Shown piece after piece: positions 1 to 8,685 of a stretch of 64,000 nucleotides of DNA. This DNA comes from Clostridium caldaquaticum. Lineage in GTDB: Bacteria > Bacillota > Clostridia > Clostridiales > Clostridiaceae. The position numbers and the translations under genes are program-made. The notes beneath the pieces were generated by a model. That model searched no databases, was not told where the DNA came from, and saw only the letters and a list, made by a program, of their open reading frames with translations. The DNA is taken from positions 124,001-188,000 of the forward strand of contig NZ_JAMSKT010000001.1 in assembly GCF_023806125.1 (NCBI RefSeq), read 5' to 3'. How positions within the stretch are numbered: position 1 is the stretch's first letter; each line of letters starts with the position of its first letter.

Positions 1-370
1 TATCAAGAATTTTAGCTGCTTCTTTAACCTTCTTGTCTATTTCAGCTTTTGGAACCTTTCTTAACTTAAGACCAAAAGCCATGTTGTCATATACACTCAT
101 GTGTGGATATAATGCATAATTTTGGAAAACCATTGCAATATCTCTGTCCTTTGGAGCAACATCATTAACCAGCTTATCACCGATATGCAGCTCCCCTTTT
201 GATATTTCTTCAAGTCCTGCTATCATTCTAAGTGTTGTAGACTTACCGCATCCTGATGGTCCAACGAAAACTATAAACTCTTTATCGTCTATATCTAAGC
301 TGAAATCCTTAACTGCTGTTACGTTCCCCTGATAAATTTTATAAATATGTTTTAATGATAAACTTGCCAT
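1..370 (-). CDS. Sugar ABC transporter ATP-binding protein (UgpC/MsmK type), C-terminus off the window
   Basis: The first 123 residues of a CUT1-type carbohydrate importer ATPase are present and the rest lies beyond base 1. The translation begins [15 protein letters not shown], has a Walker A motif GPSGCGKST near residue 38 and a Q-loop region [19 protein letters not shown] near residue 80, which is the UgpC/MalK/MsmK pattern. Such ATPases often energise several sugar permeases. The ATG at 368-370 is preceded by GGGAGG. No permease or binding protein is visible, so the substrate cannot be told. Confidence 0.92.
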   Translation of the reverse strand, partial: MASLSLKHIYKIYQGNVTAVKDFSLDIDDKEFIVFVGPSGCGKSTTLRMIAGLEEISKGELHIGDKLVNDVAPKDRDIAMVFQNYALYPHMSVYDNMAFGLKLRKVPKAEIDKKVKEAAKILD

Positions 371-468
371 TATATAATTCCTCCCTACAATAAATTATTC
401 TTATAGCATGTCTTTATTGTAGCATGTAAACGGTACAAAAACTATTCGTAAACTATACAAAAGAAAAT

Positions 469-1404
469 CTATGATTTTGTAGAAAAGTACAAACCCTGAT
501 ATAAATCTTTTTCTATCAGTTTTCTATCTATGGCATTTAGTATCTCCCATTTTTTAAGGCTCCACATAGGTCCTATTAAAAGCTCTCTAGGTGCATCCCC
601 TGTAAGCCTGTGAACAACCATATCCTGTGGAAGCATTGCAATAGAAGTACAGATTAAATCTATATACTCTTCCTGCTCTAAAAAATCTAATAACCCTTTT
701 TCGTACATTTTAACTAATGGTGTGTTTTCCATTAGGTGAAGAAGGTGAAACTTTATTCCCTTGATATGCTTATGTGCTGCATAGTTAACTGTAGATAGCA
801 TATCCTCCTTAGTTTCATAAGGAAGACCAAAAATAGTATGAACTACAACATCTATATTTCTGCTATGAAGTTTTTCCAAAGCCTCTTCAAATGTGCTTAA
901 TGTATATCCTCTGTTTATAAGTCTGGCACTTTTATCATTTATTGTCTGAAGACCTAGCTCCACCCAAACATAAACTTTATGACTAAGTTCCTCTAACAAA
1001 TCTAAAACCTCATATGGAAGGCAATCAGGCCTTGTGGCAATAGCCAGTGCCACTACTCCCTCCTGATTTACAGCTTCTTCATATTTTTTCCTAAGTTCAT
1101 CTACAGGTGCATAAGTGTTGGTATAAGCCTGAAAATAAGCTATATACTTTCCTTCCTTCCACTTTTTATTCATCATTGCCTTTATATCTTCAAACTGTCT
1201 GGTTATAGAAAAATTTCTATTGCCTGCAAAGTCCCCTGAGCCTCTTTCACTGCAAAAAACGCATCCTCCCCGGCTTATTGTACCGTCTCTGTTAGGACAG
1301 GAAAAACCAGCATCTAAGGAAATCTTAAACACCTTTTCTCCAAATTTTTCTCTTAAAAAATAATTTAAACTATGATATCTTTTTCCTCCCCAATCCTTTT
1401 GCAT
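469..1404 (-). CDS. TIGR01212 family radical SAM protein (YtqA-like)
   Basis: The 311-residue protein has the start MQKDWGGKRYHSLNYFLREKFG typical of the TIGR01212/YtqA branch of Elp3-like radical SAM proteins. The Fe-S cluster cysteines lie in CPNRDGTISRGGCVFC near residues 36-51. The barrel continues with ATRPDCLP and WVELGLQT segments usual for oxygen-independent radical SAM enzymes. The cellular reaction of this family is not settled. AGGAGG precedes the ATG. It is a single-gene unit with a small GGTGCCAG hairpin just upstream. Confidence 0.9.
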   Translation of the reverse strand: MQKDWGGKRYHSLNYFLREKFGEKVFKISLDAGFSCPNRDGTISRGGCVFCSERGSGDFAGNRNFSITRQFEDIKAMMNKKWKEGKYIAYFQAYTNTYAPVDELRKKYEEAVNQEGVVALAIATRPDCLPYEVLDLLEELSHKVYVWVELGLQTINDKSARLINRGYTLSTFEEALEKLHSRNIDVVVHTIFGLPYETKEDMLSTVNYAAHKHIKGIKFHLLHLMENTPLVKMYEKGLLDFLEQEEYIDLICTSIAMLPQDMVVHRLTGDAPRELLIGPMWSLKKWEILNAIDRKLIEKDLYQGLYFSTKS

Positions 1405-1422
1405 AAGGACCTCCTTTTCTAA

Positions 1423-1446
1423 GGTGCCAGTCCCTTACCTGGCACC
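1423..1446. repeat. Short palindrome GGTGCCAG/CTGGCACC
   Basis: An 8-bp perfect inverted repeat with an 8-base loop lies between the radical SAM gene and the upstream lipoprotein gene. Its arms carry the TGCCAG core also seen in the palindromes at 4843-4882 and 28531-28585. It has no strong T-run, so it is listed as a repeat and not a terminator. Confidence 0.6.
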
Positions 1447-1483
1447 CCCTTTAATTTTACCCTGTGCATTTTATAATGTCTAG

Positions 1484-2605
1484 TTAAAGCTTCTTAATCT
1501 TAAACTCTTTTAAATCCAGTTTATATTTCCCTGCCTGCTCTTGAAGAGTTTTATCATTCATATCCTTCTGAATTACTTCATAGTTTAAAGCATCTTTATC
1601 AAAGGAAGAAAAAACAACTTCTACTTTACCATAAGGGTATTTTTCTTCAAACTTTACAGGTATAAGCTCTCCGCTGTCTGTATTGTAGACTCTTATGCAT
1701 TTTCCCTTATCAGACTTTTCATACTGCACTACAATGAACTTTTCTCCAATTGAAAAACTCATAAACTGTATTTTTGCATTCTTAAATAAGTCCAGTGAAA
1801 TTAATTCTTTGCCTATAGGCTTTTCCCTTGCCATAGCTCCCCCTTGCTGTCCTCCAGACTTTCCTCCCTGCTGTCCTTCACTTTCTTCTGAACCGCCAGA
1901 ATCAGCGCCGCCTTGAGTTGCCATGCTTTCATCAATTTTTATAATTCCGGCATAAGAATCTTTATTGTATGTAGAAATAGCTATTCTTTCACCTTCATAA
2001 CCGAAATTAATTACAGAAAAACTATTTCGTGGAACTGCCTGTTTTGATAAGTTTCCTTTATCATCTTTTGCAAAAATATATTGAGGAAAACTGCTGGGGT
2101 CTATTAAAAGGTTTGTTTTAATATTGTTTTTACTTCTTACTCTAAGTGCATGATTTTCAAGAAAAGCTTCCTTCTCCGTTTCGTTTTTCACTTCATTTAT
2201 CTTATACTCTGCTCCTTCTTTTATAACCTTAATAATTGCTTCATCTAAAGCTGCTATAGGTTCTGAGAGATTCATTCTGGCAACTTTTATTTTGAAAAAT
2301 CCAGTTTTTCCTATTTCGCTTGTTTCCTCTATGCTGTAGCCCTTTACTTTTAGCTCGCTTTTTCCGCTTTCCTGTGTTTTTTGAGTAAGCTCCTTGCTAT
2401 ACAGTTTTTTTGCACCTTGAAAATCTTCTTTCATAAGGGCTTTCATATATACATCAACTACATTTTGTGCTACTTTAATTTCGAAATCGCTTGTTTCAGC
2501 CTGAACTTCACCTTTGCTTGTTTTTTTACAGGCTGTAAATGCGAATATTAAGCAAAGTATAAGCATGTATGATGTAAGCTTTTTTATATGTAAGTTTTTT
2601 CTCAT
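1484..2605 (-). CDS. Predicted lipoprotein of unknown function
   Basis: The 373-residue protein has an N-terminal hydrophobic signal ending in AFTAC at about residue 26, which suggests lipidation at the Cys and anchoring on the outer face of the membrane; Phe at the -3 position is less usual than Leu. A domain of about 190 residues is followed by a Gly/Ser/Gln/Glu-rich linker around residues 230-258, then a beta-rich C-terminal domain. The N-terminal domain has a short pattern (AQNVVDVYMKALMKEDFQGA) like NTF2-type folds, but I cannot assign a family. GGAGGG precedes the ATG. It appears monocistronic. Confidence 0.8.
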   Translation of the reverse strand: MRKNLHIKKLTSYMLILCLIFAFTACKKTSKGEVQAETSDFEIKVAQNVVDVYMKALMKEDFQGAKKLYSKELTQKTQESGKSELKVKGYSIEETSEIGKTGFFKIKVARMNLSEPIAALDEAIIKVIKEGAEYKINEVKNETEKEAFLENHALRVRSKNNIKTNLLIDPSSFPQYIFAKDDKGNLSKQAVPRNSFSVINFGYEGERIAISTYNKDSYAGIIKIDESMATQGGADSGGSEESEGQQGGKSGGQQGGAMAREKPIGKELISLDLFKNAKIQFMSFSIGEKFIVVQYEKSDKGKCIRVYNTDSGELIPVKFEEKYPYGKVEVVFSSFDKDALNYEVIQKDMNDKTLQEQAGKYKLDLKEFKIKKL

Positions 2606-2801
2606 ATCTGACCCTCCTTTTGTTCTTTTAACATAATCCCATACCTATAAATATAGTTTCCCAAAAAATAAAAATTTAATTTATAAATCATTATTTTTAA
2701 TTTTTTTCAATATATTTATATAAATATCTCATTTTAAAGAGGCATAAAGAAATTTTCATAATCTTTATGCTCCTTAAGGGAATACTGGGAGGTTGATTTA
2801 C

Positions 2802-3854
2802 TTGCGAAGGGGAATTATACTTGCTTTTCAGATTGCGGCAGTATTCATTGGCACAATAGTTGGAGCCGGACTTGCTTCTGGCCAGGAAATAAAACAGTTC
2901 TTTACAGAGTATGGGTACAGAGGCTTTTGGGGAATTTTAATATGCTGCTTTATTTACATAGTAATGGGCTATATAATAAGCAGCATTAGTCTTAAATACA
3001 ATTTAAAATCTTATAATGAGCTTATAAATCTTGTAATTAAACCTAAAATATTTGCAGGTTTAACAGATGGAATAACTAGCTTGTTTCTTATAAGCGGTTC
3101 TGCAATAATACTGGCAGGAAGCGGAGCACTTGTTCATCAATATTTTAAGGTATCAAAATGGGTAGGTATATTAGTAATGGCTGCTATATCCTTAATAATA
3201 CTGCTTAGAGATACTAAAGGTCTAATTGAGATTAATTCCTTTATTGTACCTTCACTTATAATAGTGCTTATAACTATATTTATTCTATACATATTTTTCA
3301 GCAAAGAAATGGTTAGTGCAAATGATATTAAAATCATTCCTAGGTATAAAGATAATTGGTTTTTATCTACCTTGCTTTACAGTGGCTTTAACATATTAGG
3401 CTGCAGCGGTGTTATAGTTCCTTTAAGTGCGGAAATGAAAAATAAAAAAAGCATGCTTTGGGGAATTGTATTGGGTGCTTTAGTTTTAACAGCACTTACA
3501 ATAATAATAAACTTTATGCTTTTACTAAATGTACCTTACATATTTAAATATGAAATTCCACTTTTATACATATCCAACAGATTCGGCAGCTTAATTCAAA
3601 TACTTCTTTTAGGGATAATCTGGCTTGAAATGTTTTCTACAGAAGTATCTGATGTATACAGCGTTGGTAAAGCTTTAAACCAGATATTTAATATATCTTA
3701 TAAAACTTCTGTTGTTATAATTATTTTAACAGCAATTCCAATATCCTTAGTAGGCTTTGTACACCTGATAAGCATTATATACCCAGCCTTTGGAATAATA
3801 AGCCTTGTTTTTATGGTGCAGTGCATATATTTTTATTTCAAAAACTGCAGATAA
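2802..3854 (+). CDS. YkvI-like multi-pass membrane protein (APC superfamily)
   Basis: The 350-residue protein has about ten hydrophobic segments and opens with an AAVFIGTIVGAGLASGQEI segment. The glycine-rich break in the first helix is typical of LeuT-fold/APC transporters, and the whole resembles the uncharacterised Bacillus YkvI family (COG3949). The substrate is unknown. The frame stays open to a TTG at 2793, but that codon abuts the GGGAGG ribosome site at 2787-2792; the TTG at 2802 has proper 9-base spacing and is taken as the start. The gene ends 70 bases before the radical SAM gene and may share its transcript. Confidence 0.85.
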   Translation: MRRGIILAFQIAAVFIGTIVGAGLASGQEIKQFFTEYGYRGFWGILICCFIYIVMGYIISSISLKYNLKSYNELINLVIKPKIFAGLTDGITSLFLISGSAIILAGSGALVHQYFKVSKWVGILVMAAISLIILLRDTKGLIEINSFIVPSLIIVLITIFILYIFFSKEMVSANDIKIIPRYKDNWFLSTLLYSGFNILGCSGVIVPLSAEMKNKKSMLWGIVLGALVLTALTIIINFMLLLNVPYIFKYEIPLLYISNRFGSLIQILLLGIIWLEMFSTEVSDVYSVGKALNQIFNISYKTSVVIIILTAIPISLVGFVHLISIIYPAFGIISLVFMVQCIYFYFKNCR

Positions 3855-3924
3855 TCTTAACATTACTGCTTATAAATGTTGTATAATTAATTCAAATTTT
3901 TATTTTAAACTTGGAGTGTTGTTT

Positions 3925-4824
3925 ATGCTTGAATTATTATACAGCTGCAGACTTTGTCCGCGAAATTGCGGCATTAATAGATTAAAAGGTGAATTAGGTT
4001 TTTGCAAATCTGGTGCCAGTGTAAAAGTTGCCAGAGTTTCACTGCATTATTGGGAAGAGCCCTGCCTCTCTGGTGAGAAAGGCTCTGGAACTGTGTTTTT
4101 TTCAGAGTGTAATTTAAAATGCGTGTTTTGTCAAAACCATACTATAAGCCATAAAGGTATTGGGAAAGAAATTTCAATAGAACATCTTGCGGAAATTTTT
4201 CTTAAGCAGCAGGAGAGAGGAGCTCACAACATAAATTTAGTTACTCCTACTCACTTTATTCCGCAGATAATTGAAGCTGTTAAAATAGCTAAAAATAATG
4301 GACTTATGCTGCCTATTGTTTACAATAGCAATGGCTATGAAAATGTAGAAGCTTTAAAGACTCTTAAAGGTCATATAGACATATATCTTCCTGACTTAAA
4401 GTATTTTGATGACAAATACGCCGTTAAATACTCTCATGCCCCAGGCTATTTTAAAGCAGCGTCAAAAGCTATAAAAGAAATGTATTTTCAAGCAGGCGAA
4501 CCAGAGTTTGATGAAAAAGGAATGATGAAAAAAGGAGTAATAATCAGACATTTAATGCTGCCTGGACTTTTATTTGACTCTAAAAAAATAATAGATTATA
4601 TTAACAATACTTTTGGAAATTCTGTTTTTATAAGCTTAATGAACCAATACACACCTGTTAACAATGTAGAAAGGTATCCAGAGATAAATAAACCTTTAAA
4701 TCCAAAACATTATGAAGCCCTTATAGATTACTGTCTTACTTTAGGCATAAAAAACGCCTTCATTCAAGAGGAAGGTACTGCATCTGAAAGCTTTATACCT
4801 GATTTTGATTTAAGGGGGATATAA
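3925..4824 (+). CDS. PflX-like radical SAM protein (COG1313)
   Basis: The 299-residue protein resembles pyruvate formate-lyase activating enzyme relatives of the PflX/COG1313 group. An N-terminal cysteine set (CRLCPRNCGINR) is followed by the radical SAM cluster CNLKCVFCQN (CxxxCxxC) near residue 63. There is no pyruvate formate-lyase or other glycyl-radical enzyme in the window, so the target is unknown. The frame is open from 3805, but ATG 3925 follows GGAGTG and begins MLELLYSCRLCP, which fits the family. A TGCCAG palindrome follows the gene. Confidence 0.87.
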   Translation: MLELLYSCRLCPRNCGINRLKGELGFCKSGASVKVARVSLHYWEEPCLSGEKGSGTVFFSECNLKCVFCQNHTISHKGIGKEISIEHLAEIFLKQQERGAHNINLVTPTHFIPQIIEAVKIAKNNGLMLPIVYNSNGYENVEALKTLKGHIDIYLPDLKYFDDKYAVKYSHAPGYFKAASKAIKEMYFQAGEPEFDEKGMMKKGVIIRHLMLPGLLFDSKKIIDYINNTFGNSVFISLMNQYTPVNNVERYPEINKPLNPKHYEALIDYCLTLGIKNAFIQEEGTASESFIPDFDLRGI

Positions 4825-4842
4825 AAAATATCCTAAAGATTA

Positions 4843-4882
4843 AGTGCCAGACACATGACAATAAGATCATATGTCTGGCACT
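4843..4882. repeat. TGCCAGACA palindrome, possible convergent terminator
   Basis: AGTGCCAGACA at 4843-4853 pairs perfectly with TGTCTGGCACT at 4872-4882, and the stem continues past one mismatch with ATGA/TCAT. It lies between two convergent genes and could end transcription from either side, although the T-run is weak. The left arm (AGTGCCAGACACATGACAA) is nearly the same as the left arm of the palindrome at 28530-28585. Confidence 0.7.
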
Positions 4883-4885
4883 GTA

Positions 4886-6685
4886 CTAAATTTTATACTT
4901 GCTTAAATCGCCTTTAAAAGTCTCAGTAATCTTTTTAAACTCATAAATGTTATCTATAAGCTTTTTAATTTCATTTGTATAGTTTGAAACACTTGCGCTT
5001 ACTTCTTCTGAAGAGGCGGAATTTTCTTCTGCTATGGCAGCCAAGGATTCCATAGTTTCATAAATTCTTGCTATAGAGTCTGTTTCCTTGTTTAACTCAT
5101 TTATATTGTTAATTGTAGACTGTGCAACGGTTTGAATGGAAGTTGTAGCTTCATAGCTTATATCTCTAACCTTTTGAAGACTGTTTGTTTCGTTTTGAAG
5201 TACCTCAAATTGAGATTCAATCTTATCAACCAGCACATTTATTTCTTTTACAAACTGAGCTAAATTAGTATTTATTTCTTCTACTGCATTTTGAGATTGC
5301 TCTGCCAGTTTTCTAACTTCTTCTGCAACAACCGAGAACCCTCTTCCTGCCTCACCAGCTCTTGCAGCCTCGATAGACGCATTAAGTGCCAGAAGATTTG
5401 TCTGCTCTGAAATGCCAGAAACTATTGATACAATGTTTGTAATATCCTTAGCCTTCATTTCAAGCTCTAATCCTTTATCTTTAACTTCCTGGAACTTGTC
5501 TAAACTACTTAGAATATTTTTACTTGCATTATCCACATTTCTATAGCTGTTATCAATTTTATCTATTGCCTTCTGAAGCTCTGTTTTATTAAAATTTTCA
5601 CTATCTACTATAGTTCTTAAAGCTTGTATATTGTCATTTAATATTGCTACTGCATTTTCTGTATTTTCAGCTTGGCTTACAGAAGTATTTGCAACCTGTT
5701 CCACAACTTGTGAAATTTCTTCTGAAGTCTGGTTCATAGAATCTGATATTCTGTTTATTCTATCAGCGAAGGTATTCATTTCGTCAGTTACACCCTTAAA
5801 GCCAACAAAATCAGCTCTAACAGCTTTTTTATGCTCTGTAACATATTTAAATAAATCTTCAAAAAAGTCACCAGTGACTATTTGCATATCTTCAACAAAA
5901 TTACTGCTATTAAGCTTTTTTAAGCTTTCCTCAAGTAATTTCCTAGGTCTTACTAAAACATTTGCTGCTATGAAAGCTGCTGCAGCTGGAATAGCCGCTC
6001 CAACCAAAAGCTTTAGTATATCACCAAGTCCCATAACAGGAATAAGTCCAAGCGCTGTAATTATAAATGTAAATAATGCTACTTTAGCCCCAATATTTCT
6101 TATAAAACCTAGGGACAAAAGCCTGTTAAATGTATAAGTCTTCTTATAGAATATATCTTTTTCAAAGGTGAGCTTAACCTTTATACTGGTGCTTGTCCTT
6201 TCAATTTCCTCGATTTTCACATTTTCATTAAATAATTCACAGCTTCCATCAAGCATTCCAAGAAAATAGTCAAACATTCCTCTTTTAGATTCATAACTAA
6301 AAACAGCTTCTCTGCTTGAAATTGGCTCAATTACAACAATGGGCGGTGTTGCTCCAGGAAACCTCTTAACCATAACCACATGTACATCATACATGGATTT
6401 CAAAAATGAATATAAATTTTCATGGTCAAAAAAGGCTGGAAAATCTTCAGCAAAAGATTTCAGGTTATAATTTCCTATGTTTCTCCAAAGAGCCTTTATA
6501 TCTATATTTTCACTCTTTGCAACGGCGCTTATAACAGACATAATCTGCGAATCATCAACATTTTCTGCTGGAGAAAAAATTTTCCCGCTGCTCCAGCCAT
6601 TTGCTTCCATAGCCTTGTCTACTACTGAATCTCCATAAAGCTTTCTGCATGTCTTCATCCAAGCTGCTACTACTGTGCCTTTCAA
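4886..6685 (-). CDS. H-NOX-containing methyl-accepting chemotaxis protein
   Basis: The 599-residue protein is a haem-based gas chemoreceptor: an H-NOX (HNOB) domain at residues 1-180, two closely spaced membrane helices around 195-250, a linker, and an MCP signalling domain with the hairpin [20 protein letters not shown]. The frame opens at a GTG (6694), but the TTG at 6683-6685 has correct spacing from AGAGGTG. With that start the residue numbers match Thermoanaerobacter Tar4H H-NOX as I recall it: Trp9, Asn74, proximal His102, Pro115, Tyr131-Ser133-Arg135 and distal Tyr140. The distal Tyr implies O2 or very tight NO binding. It stands alone behind its own sigma-A-like promoter. Confidence 0.95.
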   Translation of the reverse strand: MKGTVVAAWMKTCRKLYGDSVVDKAMEANGWSSGKIFSPAENVDDSQIMSVISAVAKSENIDIKALWRNIGNYNLKSFAEDFPAFFDHENLYSFLKSMYDVHVVMVKRFPGATPPIVVIEPISSREAVFSYESKRGMFDYFLGMLDGSCELFNENVKIEEIERTSTSIKVKLTFEKDIFYKKTYTFNRLLSLGFIRNIGAKVALFTFIITALGLIPVMGLGDILKLLVGAAIPAAAAFIAANVLVRPRKLLEESLKKLNSSNFVEDMQIVTGDFFEDLFKYVTEHKKAVRADFVGFKGVTDEMNTFADRINRISDSMNQTSEEISQVVEQVANTSVSQAENTENAVAILNDNIQALRTIVDSENFNKTELQKAIDKIDNSYRNVDNASKNILSSLDKFQEVKDKGLELEMKAKDITNIVSIVSGISEQTNLLALNASIEAARAGEAGRGFSVVAEEVRKLAEQSQNAVEEINTNLAQFVKEINVLVDKIESQFEVLQNETNSLQKVRDISYEATTSIQTVAQSTINNINELNKETDSIARIYETMESLAAIAEENSASSEEVSASVSNYTNEIKKLIDNIYEFKKITETFKGDLSKYKI

Positions 6686-6771
6686 AATTATCACCTCTGT
6701 TTTCTAAATCTTTCATCTAAATTAATGTAATACTTCTGTATTATATAAATTCTATATTATCATTCATTAAT

Positions 6772-6800
6772 ATTATACATCATGTAGTAACTTTTGTTAA
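6772..6800 (-). promoter_or_regulatory. Sigma-A-like promoter for the H-NOX chemoreceptor
   Basis: On the minus strand TTAACA (6795-6800) is followed after exactly 17 bases by TATAAT (6772-6777), about 87 bases before the start codon. The same hexamer pair and spacing occurs before the MacB-like operon. Confidence 0.65.
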
Positions 6801-6854
6801 CTAATTATATCTGAATTTTAAATAAATTTATGATTATTAAAAGTGTATAATATT

Positions 6855-6900
6855 AAAATAAATCAGATAAACTGCTGAAGCAGTTTATCTGATTTATTTT
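6855..6900. terminator. Long perfect hairpin ending the hydrogenase operon
   Basis: A 21-bp perfect stem (6855-6875 with 6880-6900) closes on a TGAA loop. The arms end in AAAAT/ATTTT, so a T-rich tract follows on both strands. It lies just downstream of the last hydrogenase gene and upstream of the chemoreceptor promoter. Confidence 0.85.
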
Positions 6901-6922
6901 AAATTAACTTCCTTAAGCTTAA

Positions 6923-8659
6923 TTAAAATTTATTTCTCTTAATATAATGAGTATGAAGAAGTTTATGACTTAAATGTCCATTTGGTTCTTTTAAATATTC
7001 TTCATATATTTTAATAATGTATGGATTTTTATGTGATTTTCTGATGGTTAATGCTTCATCTTCATCATAAATTGCTTTAACTCTTTCAGCCTTTATATCT
7101 ATCTTTTCTCTTATTTTAGAATCAACTATAGGCTGTCCCCCTCCGGTTACACACCCACCCGGACATGCCATTACTTCTATAAAGTCATATTTTTTTTCTT
7201 TCTTTTTTATAGACTCCAATACTAATCTGGCATTACCTAAGCCGCTAGCTATTGCTGCAGTAATTGTTCTACCATCAGGCAAATCGATATAAACTTCTCT
7301 AATACCTTCAGTTCCTCTTACAGCAGTATAGTTTATAGTATCTATATCCTTACCTGATAAAATTTCCGATATTGTTCTTAAAGCTGCTTCCGCTACACCT
7401 CCGGTAGCTCCAAATATTACTGCAGCTCCAGTTGATTCTCCAAAGGGATTATCAAATTTATCTTCCTTTAAATTTAAAAAATCTATTCCTGCCTCTTTAA
7501 TCATCTGAGATAACTCCCTTGTAGTAAGCACATAATCTACATCCTGAAGACTGCTGTTTGATAACTCCTCTCTTTGTCCTTCAAACTTTTTTGCTACACA
7601 GGGCATAATTGAAACAACAACGATTTTTTCAGGTGCTATATTCATCTTTTCAGCAAAATAAGATTTTATTAAAGCCCCTTCCATTTCGCTTGGAGACTTG
7701 CAGGTTGATAAGTTATCCAGCATTTCAGGATAATTATGTTCAACAAATTTTACCCATCCGGGACAGCAGGAAGTCATAAGAGGTAATACCCCTCCGTTTT
7801 GAAGTCTATTTATTAATTCAGTGCCTTCCTCCATTATAGTTAAATCTGCTGCAAAGTCTGTATCAAATACTTTATCAAATCCCAGTTTTTTCAGTGCCGA
7901 AACCATCTTTCCAGTAACTCTTGTGCCAATTGGAAGATTAAATTCTTCTCCTAAGGCAACTCTAATTGCAGGGGCAGTTTGAACAACTACATATTTATCA
8001 GGATCAGCTATAGCCTTCCAAACTTCCTTTATACATTCTTTTTCATGGAGTGCCCCCACTGGACAAGACATTATACATTGTCCGCAGTTTACGCAGGTAG
8101 TTTCTGAAAGAGGTCTATCGTATACTGTAGTTACTTTTGTATTAAACCCCCTTTGCGAAAAATTAATAGCAGCTACACTTTGTATATTTTTACAAGTGTT
8201 AATACATCTGCCGCAAAGTACACATTTTTCTGTATCTCTAATAACAGATGTAGATGAACAGTCAATTTGAGAAACTGTCTTTTCTCCCTGATATTTTATC
8301 TCTCTAACATTTAAATCTTTTGAAAGCTTCTTAAGTTCGCAGTTTTCACTTCTTATGCAGGTAGTACATTCTCTTTTATGATTGGATAATAAAAGTTCAA
8401 CTACCATTTTCCTAGCTTCTCTTACTGCAGCAGTATTAGTTTTAACTTCCATACCGTTTTCGCAAACTAAAGTACAAGCTCCTATAAGTTTCTTTCCTAT
8501 CTCTACTACACAGACTCTGCAGCTGGCTACTTCATTTATATCTTTTAAAAAACAGAGTGTGGGTATTTCAATGCCTACAGTTCTTGCTGCTTCAAGAACT
8601 GTAGTTTCTTTAGGAACTTCTACCTCTATACCATCTATAGTTAACCTGACCTTTTCCAT
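6923..8659 (-). CDS. hndD: [FeFe] hydrogenase catalytic subunit (HndD/HydA type)
   Basis: The 578-residue subunit makes or oxidises H2 in a cytosolic, probably electron-bifurcating, NAD(P)-linked complex. In order it has a plant-type [2Fe-2S] domain (cysteines around 34-62), a His/Cys-ligated cluster segment HKRECTTC, two [4Fe-4S] motifs (CVLCGRCINTC and CVNCGQCIMSC), and the H-cluster domain with the three signatures TSCCPGWVKF, MPCVAKKFE and MACPGGCVTGGGQP. A short C-terminal extension follows. The frame opens eight codons earlier, but ATG 8657-8659 follows GGAGG and gives the usual MEKVRLTIDG start. It is last in the four-gene operon. Confidence 0.95.
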   Translation of the reverse strand: MEKVRLTIDGIEVEVPKETTVLEAARTVGIEIPTLCFLKDINEVASCRVCVVEIGKKLIGACTLVCENGMEVKTNTAAVREARKMVVELLLSNHKRECTTCIRSENCELKKLSKDLNVREIKYQGEKTVSQIDCSSTSVIRDTEKCVLCGRCINTCKNIQSVAAINFSQRGFNTKVTTVYDRPLSETTCVNCGQCIMSCPVGALHEKECIKEVWKAIADPDKYVVVQTAPAIRVALGEEFNLPIGTRVTGKMVSALKKLGFDKVFDTDFAADLTIMEEGTELINRLQNGGVLPLMTSCCPGWVKFVEHNYPEMLDNLSTCKSPSEMEGALIKSYFAEKMNIAPEKIVVVSIMPCVAKKFEGQREELSNSSLQDVDYVLTTRELSQMIKEAGIDFLNLKEDKFDNPFGESTGAAVIFGATGGVAEAALRTISEILSGKDIDTINYTAVRGTEGIREVYIDLPDGRTITAAIASGLGNARLVLESIKKKEKKYDFIEVMACPGGCVTGGGQPIVDSKIREKIDIKAERVKAIYDEDEALTIRKSHKNPYIIKIYEEYLKEPNGHLSHKLLHTHYIKRNKF

Positions 8660-8685
8660 CCTCTTTCCTCCTATCCCATACACTA

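Noticed and set aside
5631-6137. 168-codon open frame on the plus strand
   Set aside because: It is antisense to the H-NOX chemoreceptor and Ser-rich; a shadow.
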